Source: Bacillota bacterium (GTDB lineage Bacteria; Bacillota; Clostridia; Peptostreptococcales; Acidaminobacteraceae). From it: a stretch of 8,108 nucleotides of DNA. Each line of letters opens with the position of its first letter. The first letter of the stretch is position 1. The DNA is taken from positions 1-8,108 of the forward strand of contig JAUMXJ010000042.1 in the NCBI GenBank assembly GCA_030529205.1. Reading direction: 5' to 3'. The notes below the pieces were generated by a model. That model had not been told where the DNA came from. It saw only the letters and a program-made list of their open reading frames with translations, and searched no databases. Both the position numbers and the translations under genes were made by a program. Below are positions 5,068 to 8,108 of this stretch, one piece after another.

Positions 5068-7503
5068 ATGAGAGTTCCGATAGAATGGCTTAAAGAATAT
5101 GTGAAAATCGACGGCATCAGTCAAAGAGAACTGCTTGACGGGATGATACTCAGCGGATCGAATCTGGAGAGTGCGTCCAACCCGACAGACGGAATTTCCG
5201 GGGTTGTCATCGGGAAAATTACGAAGATAGAAAGACATCCCGACGCAGATAAACTCAATGTATGTACGATTTCCGTCGGAGAAGCGGAGCCGCTTCAGAT
5301 TGTAACGGCGGCTACCAATGTGTTTGAAGGAGCCGTCATTCCGGTATCAACCGTTGGCGCCGTGTTGGCGGGAGGGCTCAAGATCAAAAAAGGAAAGCTC
5401 AGAGGGGTGGATTCCAACGGGATGCTCTGTTCCTTTTCAGAGCTCGGCTTTGATGCCAAAGTCATTCCGCAGGAGTTTTCAGACGGGATTTTAATCCTGG
5501 ACGAAGAATTTGAAAAACATTTGGGGAAAAATGCACTTGAAGTTCTCGGTATGACCGAGGATACCATCGAATTTGAAATTACGCCGAACCGCCCCGACTG
5601 TCTCAGCATTGTCGGGATGGCGCGTGAAACCGCGGCGACCTTCGGGAGAGAACTGAATTTTGAGGAAAAGAAACTGTCCGATGTTTTCGATGTAACCGTA
5701 AGTGCAGGCGCGTGTCCGAATGTATGTGCGGGTGTAAACGTCGATACTTGCACCGCAAAGGACGAGATCATTCCGGTGAGAATTGAGACCGATTTATGTG
5801 CACGATATATTGCAATCACGGCGAATCATGTGCGGGTAGCAAAATCTCCGTTCAGCTTCGGACTCCGATTGATGAATACCGGAGTCCGACCGATCAACAA
5901 TATTGTGGACATTACGAACTATGTGCTCATGGAGCTGGGCCAGCCGATTCATGCATTTGATCGCTCCAAACTCAGCGGCGGACTTATAGTAAGACAGGCA
6001 AAAGACGGAGAAGAAGTTGTTACTCTGGACGGGGTTTCCAGGACGCTGACCGGAGAGGACGTTCTGATTTGTGATAGCGAGAAACCGGTTGCAATTGCAG
6101 GGGTTATGGGATTGCTCAACTCCGCGATTACGAGCGACACCGAAGAGGTGGTCTTTGAGATTGCAACATTTGACAAGACCGCCGTCCGTGCGACCTCCAA
6201 ACGATTGGGGCTTCGAAGCGAAGCATCGGCAAGATTTGAAAAGGGAATCTCCGTGATGACTCCGGAGATGGCCGCCATCCGCGTGGCAGAGCTCATGAAA
6301 GAGCTTGAGGCGGGAAGTGTCTCCAAATGCGCGACGGATGCGAGAGGGGTTCGCTTTGAAGACATGGCGAAGCCTGTGGAGTTCCGTTACGATGCACAGC
6401 GCATTCACAGACTCATCGGGCTGGAATTGGATATCACCGCCGAGCTGAAAAAACTTGGAATCTCCGCACAGGACGGAATTGCGAAAATCCCGCATTATCG
6501 ACTGGATTTGAATATGGATGCGGATCTTGCCGAGGAAGTTGCCAGGATGTACGGCTATGACAAGCTTCCGGTAACCGACTTCAAACACAGCGAAGCGGGA
6601 AAAATAGAGCCGATGCAGAGTCTGCAACTCCATCTTGCCGATGCCTTGGTCGGGATGGGGCTCAATGAGATTATGACATACTCCTTTGTCTCTCCTGCAA
6701 GAGAGGAGCAGGTTGTCGGAGAGCGCGAGAGCATTCGCCTGCTCAATCCGCTCGGAGAAGAGTATTCCGCCATGAGAACCTCACTTCTTCCGAATATGCT
6801 GGATGTCATCGGCAGAAACGACAGACGAAAGAACGAGGAACTCGCCTTTTTTGAAATCGGAAGAATCTACGATCCTTCCAAAAATGAGGAAGGGCTGCCG
6901 AGTGAATCGGAGATGCTCTGTGCCGCCCTCTACAGGAAAGAAGATGATTTTTACACGACCAAGGGCATTGTAGAAGTCCTGTTGGAGTCGGTGGGTGTCT
7001 TCCGCTACGATTTTGAGAGAGAAGACCTGATTTCGTACATGCATCCCGGAAGGTGCGCACGCATTCTGATTGACGAAGTCTGCATCGGACGATTCGGCGA
7101 GCTGCATCCGACACTGGCGGAACGAGAAGATCTGAAAGGATTGTACGTGATCGAGATTTCTCTTGACTGGCTTCTCGACACGATGGGAACAGACATCAGG
7201 ACATACAAGCCCGTCTCGATGTTCCCGGCAGCCGAGCGCGATGTCGCCTTTATTGTCGATGAGAATACCACCTCGGGGGAAATTGAAAAAATCATCAAAT
7301 CATCTGCGAAAGCATTGCTGGAAGAAGTAAAGCTCTTCGACGTCTATCGCGATGCCAAAATCGGCGAAGGGAAAAAATCCATGGCCTATGCGATGAAATT
7401 CAGAGCGGACCGCACACTTGGCGAGGAAGAAGTCGACAAAGTGTTCCGCAAGCTCATCAAGGCGGTCGAGTTCAATTGCGGTGCGACACTCAGGGACAGT
7501 TAA
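5068..7503 (+). CDS. pheT: Phenylalanyl-tRNA synthetase beta subunit
   Basis: Partner of PheS; it binds tRNA and hydrolyses mischarged Tyr-tRNA-Phe. The 811 residues show the bacterial order: N-terminal MRVPIEWLKEYV; an EMAP-type tRNA-binding domain (about 40-150, RHPDADKLNVC at 56-66, NGMLCS at 117-122); the B3/B4 editing domain (about 235-400, GVRPINNIVDITNYVLMELGQPIHAFD at 272-298, RLGLRSEASARFEKG at 379-393); B5 (about 435-500, MYGYDKLP); a catalytic-like core (MTYSFVSP, NPLGEEYSAMRTSLLPNML); and the FDX-ACB anticodon-binding domain (about 718-811, FPAAERDVAF). His295 and Glu364 of the editing site are present, but MGG is changed to MGL at 349. Residues 212-231 form an extra cysteine-bearing segment. 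The start at 5068 follows GGAGG by 4 bases; the in-frame TTG at 5053 adds residues outside the family. Confidence 0.97.
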   Translation: MRVPIEWLKEYVKIDGISQRELLDGMILSGSNLESASNPTDGISGVVIGKITKIERHPDADKLNVCTISVGEAEPLQIVTAATNVFEGAVIPVSTVGAVLAGGLKIKKGKLRGVDSNGMLCSFSELGFDAKVIPQEFSDGILILDEEFEKHLGKNALEVLGMTEDTIEFEITPNRPDCLSIVGMARETAATFGRELNFEEKKLSDVFDVTVSAGACPNVCAGVNVDTCTAKDEIIPVRIETDLCARYIAITANHVRVAKSPFSFGLRLMNTGVRPINNIVDITNYVLMELGQPIHAFDRSKLSGGLIVRQAKDGEEVVTLDGVSRTLTGEDVLICDSEKPVAIAGVMGLLNSAITSDTEEVVFEIATFDKTAVRATSKRLGLRSEASARFEKGISVMTPEMAAIRVAELMKELEAGSVSKCATDARGVRFEDMAKPVEFRYDAQRIHRLIGLELDITAELKKLGISAQDGIAKIPHYRLDLNMDADLAEEVARMYGYDKLPVTDFKHSEAGKIEPMQSLQLHLADALVGMGLNEIMTYSFVSPAREEQVVGERESIRLLNPLGEEYSAMRTSLLPNMLDVIGRNDRRKNEELAFFEIGRIYDPSKNEEGLPSESEMLCAALYRKEDDFYTTKGIVEVLLESVGVFRYDFEREDLISYMHPGRCARILIDEVCIGRFGELHPTLAEREDLKGLYVIEISLDWLLDTMGTDIRTYKPVSMFPAAERDVAFIVDENTTSGEIEKIIKSSAKALLEEVKLFDVYRDAKIGEGKKSMAYAMKFRADRTLGEEEVDKVFRKLIKAVEFNCGATLRDS

Positions 7504-7515
7504 AAAGAATGAAAG

Positions 7516-7548
7516 GCGGATGTACGGCTGAAAATACCCGTCATCCGC
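7516..7548 (+). other. Stem-loop between pheT and the ABC-F gene
   Basis: GCGGATG (7516-7522) pairs perfectly with CATCCGC (7542-7548). After one bulged T, ACGG (7524-7527) pairs with CCGT (7538-7541), giving 11 pairs around a 10-base loop. No T-run follows on the plus strand (TCGTATAAAG), so it is not a standard intrinsic terminator. It could protect the 3' end of the pheT message or mark a processing site. A TATAAA at 7552-7557 could be a -10 for the ABC-F gene, with only a weak -35-like TGAAAA 17 bases upstream. Confidence 0.55.
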
Positions 7549-7571
7549 TCGTATAAAGATAGGAGTAATAT

Positions 7572-8108
7572 ATGATTCAGGTATCGGAACTTGGTGTTTA
7601 TTTTCCGGATAAAAAATTGTTTGATGAGGTAAATCTAAAATTTACCAAGGGAAATTGTTATGGGATTATCGGTGCAAACGGCGCCGGGAAATCGACATTT
7701 TTGAAAATCCTCTCGGGCGAAAAAGAGGCGAGCAAGGGCGAAGTCTTCGTGACTCCGGGCGAGCGAATGGCGGTGCTCAAACAGAATCAGTTCGAGTTCG
7801 ATGCATACACGGTGATGGATACGGTGATTATGGGCTATCCCAGACTGTACACCGTTATGAAAGAAAAGGATGCACTGTATGCAAAAGAGGATTTTTCCGA
7901 GGAAGACGGAATGAAGGCGGCGGAGCTCGAAGGAGAATTTGCCGAAATGGACGGCTGGGAGGCGGAGAGTCAAGTTGAAAAACTTCTCAACGGTCTCGGG
8001 GTTCACAGTTCCAATTTCAACAAGCTGATGGCGGACGTCGATCCGAACGATAAGGTTAAAGTCCTCCTGGCGCAGTCTCTCTTCGGAAATCCCGACATCC
8101 TTCTCATG
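7572..8108 (+). CDS. ABC-F family ATPase, YkpA/YbiT-type (5' part only)
   Basis: The frame is open from ATG 7572 to the window edge and gives 179 residues of a protein usually near 530. ABC-F proteins have two ATPase domains and no membrane segment, and act on the ribosome rather than as transporters. Visible are the start MIQVSELGVYFPDKKLFDEV, Walker A GANGAGKST (34-42), and a run typical of this subgroup: GERMAVLKQNQF (63-74), TVIMGYPRLYTVMKEKDALYAK (84-105), DFSEEDGMKAAELEGEFAEM (107-126) and VLLAQSLFGNPDILLM (164-179). The first-domain signature is degenerate (DVDPNDKVKV where LSGGEKVKV would stand); I recall the same degeneracy in E. coli YbiT, so it points to the subgroup rather than to decay. 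Walker B is reached only at its first residues and the second domain lies outside. AGGAG stands 6 bases before the ATG. Confidence 0.95.
   Translation, partial: MIQVSELGVYFPDKKLFDEVNLKFTKGNCYGIIGANGAGKSTFLKILSGEKEASKGEVFVTPGERMAVLKQNQFEFDAYTVMDTVIMGYPRLYTVMKEKDALYAKEDFSEEDGMKAAELEGEFAEMDGWEAESQVEKLLNGLGVHSSNFNKLMADVDPNDKVKVLLAQSLFGNPDILLM

Noticed and set aside
3969..5117. A 382-codon open frame on the minus strand
   Set aside because: It lies wholly opposite pheS and its edges; the translation resembles no family, while the plus strand encodes an unmistakable PheS.
5794..6633. A 279-codon open frame on the minus strand inside pheT
   Set aside because: It is antisense to conserved B3/B4 and B5 domains, has no ribosome binding site of note and no recognisable product.
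7504..7548. The stem-loop read as a minus-strand terminator
   Set aside because: A T-rich stretch does follow it on the minus strand, but it begins several bases away and is interrupted, and no minus-strand gene lies upstream of it in the window.
8043..8070. Degenerate ABC signature taken as a sign of a broken ABC-F gene
   Set aside because: The first-domain signature is likewise degenerate in YbiT-type proteins, and the frame is intact to the window edge.
1..8108. CRISPR arrays, insertion sequences, tRNA and rRNA genes
   Set aside because: No spaced direct repeats, transposase frames, terminal inverted repeats or cloverleaf and rRNA sequences were found on reading both strands.

Overview
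The window looks like ordinary chromosome from a Bacillota (Firmicutes) bacterium of moderate GC, most likely a Clostridia-like anaerobe. The clues are AGGAGG-type ribosome binding sites, a PheS with the four-cysteine insertion common in this phylum, the order SpoU methyltransferase-pheS-pheT as in Bacillus, a YkpA/YbiT-type ABC-F protein, and a DUF4299-like protein otherwise known mainly from streptococci and relatives. Genus cannot be fixed from the sequence alone.

Layout. Positions 1-2223 hold three genes on the minus strand, read right to left: a DUF4299-like protein (2223-1261), a small two-helix membrane protein resembling DUF3592 (1142-684), and an AlkD-type DNA alkylation repair protein (630 to the left edge, C-terminus cut off). 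Each has a plausible promoter of its own, so they need not form one operon. A divergent, AT-rich gap (2224-2330) separates them from the plus-strand genes.

Positions 2331-8108 read rightward: proC (proline biosynthesis), a SpoU/TrmH-family RNA 2'-O-methyltransferase, pheS and pheT (both subunits of phenylalanyl-tRNA synthetase), then the first third or so of an ABC-F ATPase that runs off the right edge. The methyltransferase, pheS and pheT are almost certainly co-transcribed: one base separates the first two, 28 bases the next pair. The set belongs to translation: rRNA modification, tRNA charging, and a ribosome-associated ATPase.

No mobile element, CRISPR array, tRNA or rRNA was seen, and nothing amounts to a new defence or biosynthetic system. 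The points most worth a second look are: replacement of a conserved phenylalanine-contacting serine in PheS and of an editing-pocket glycine in PheT; a cysteine-bearing insertion in PheT; a candidate leaderless start for the methyltransferase; absence of the T-box leader often found before pheST; and an in-frame 12-base tandem repeat in the methyltransferase linker.
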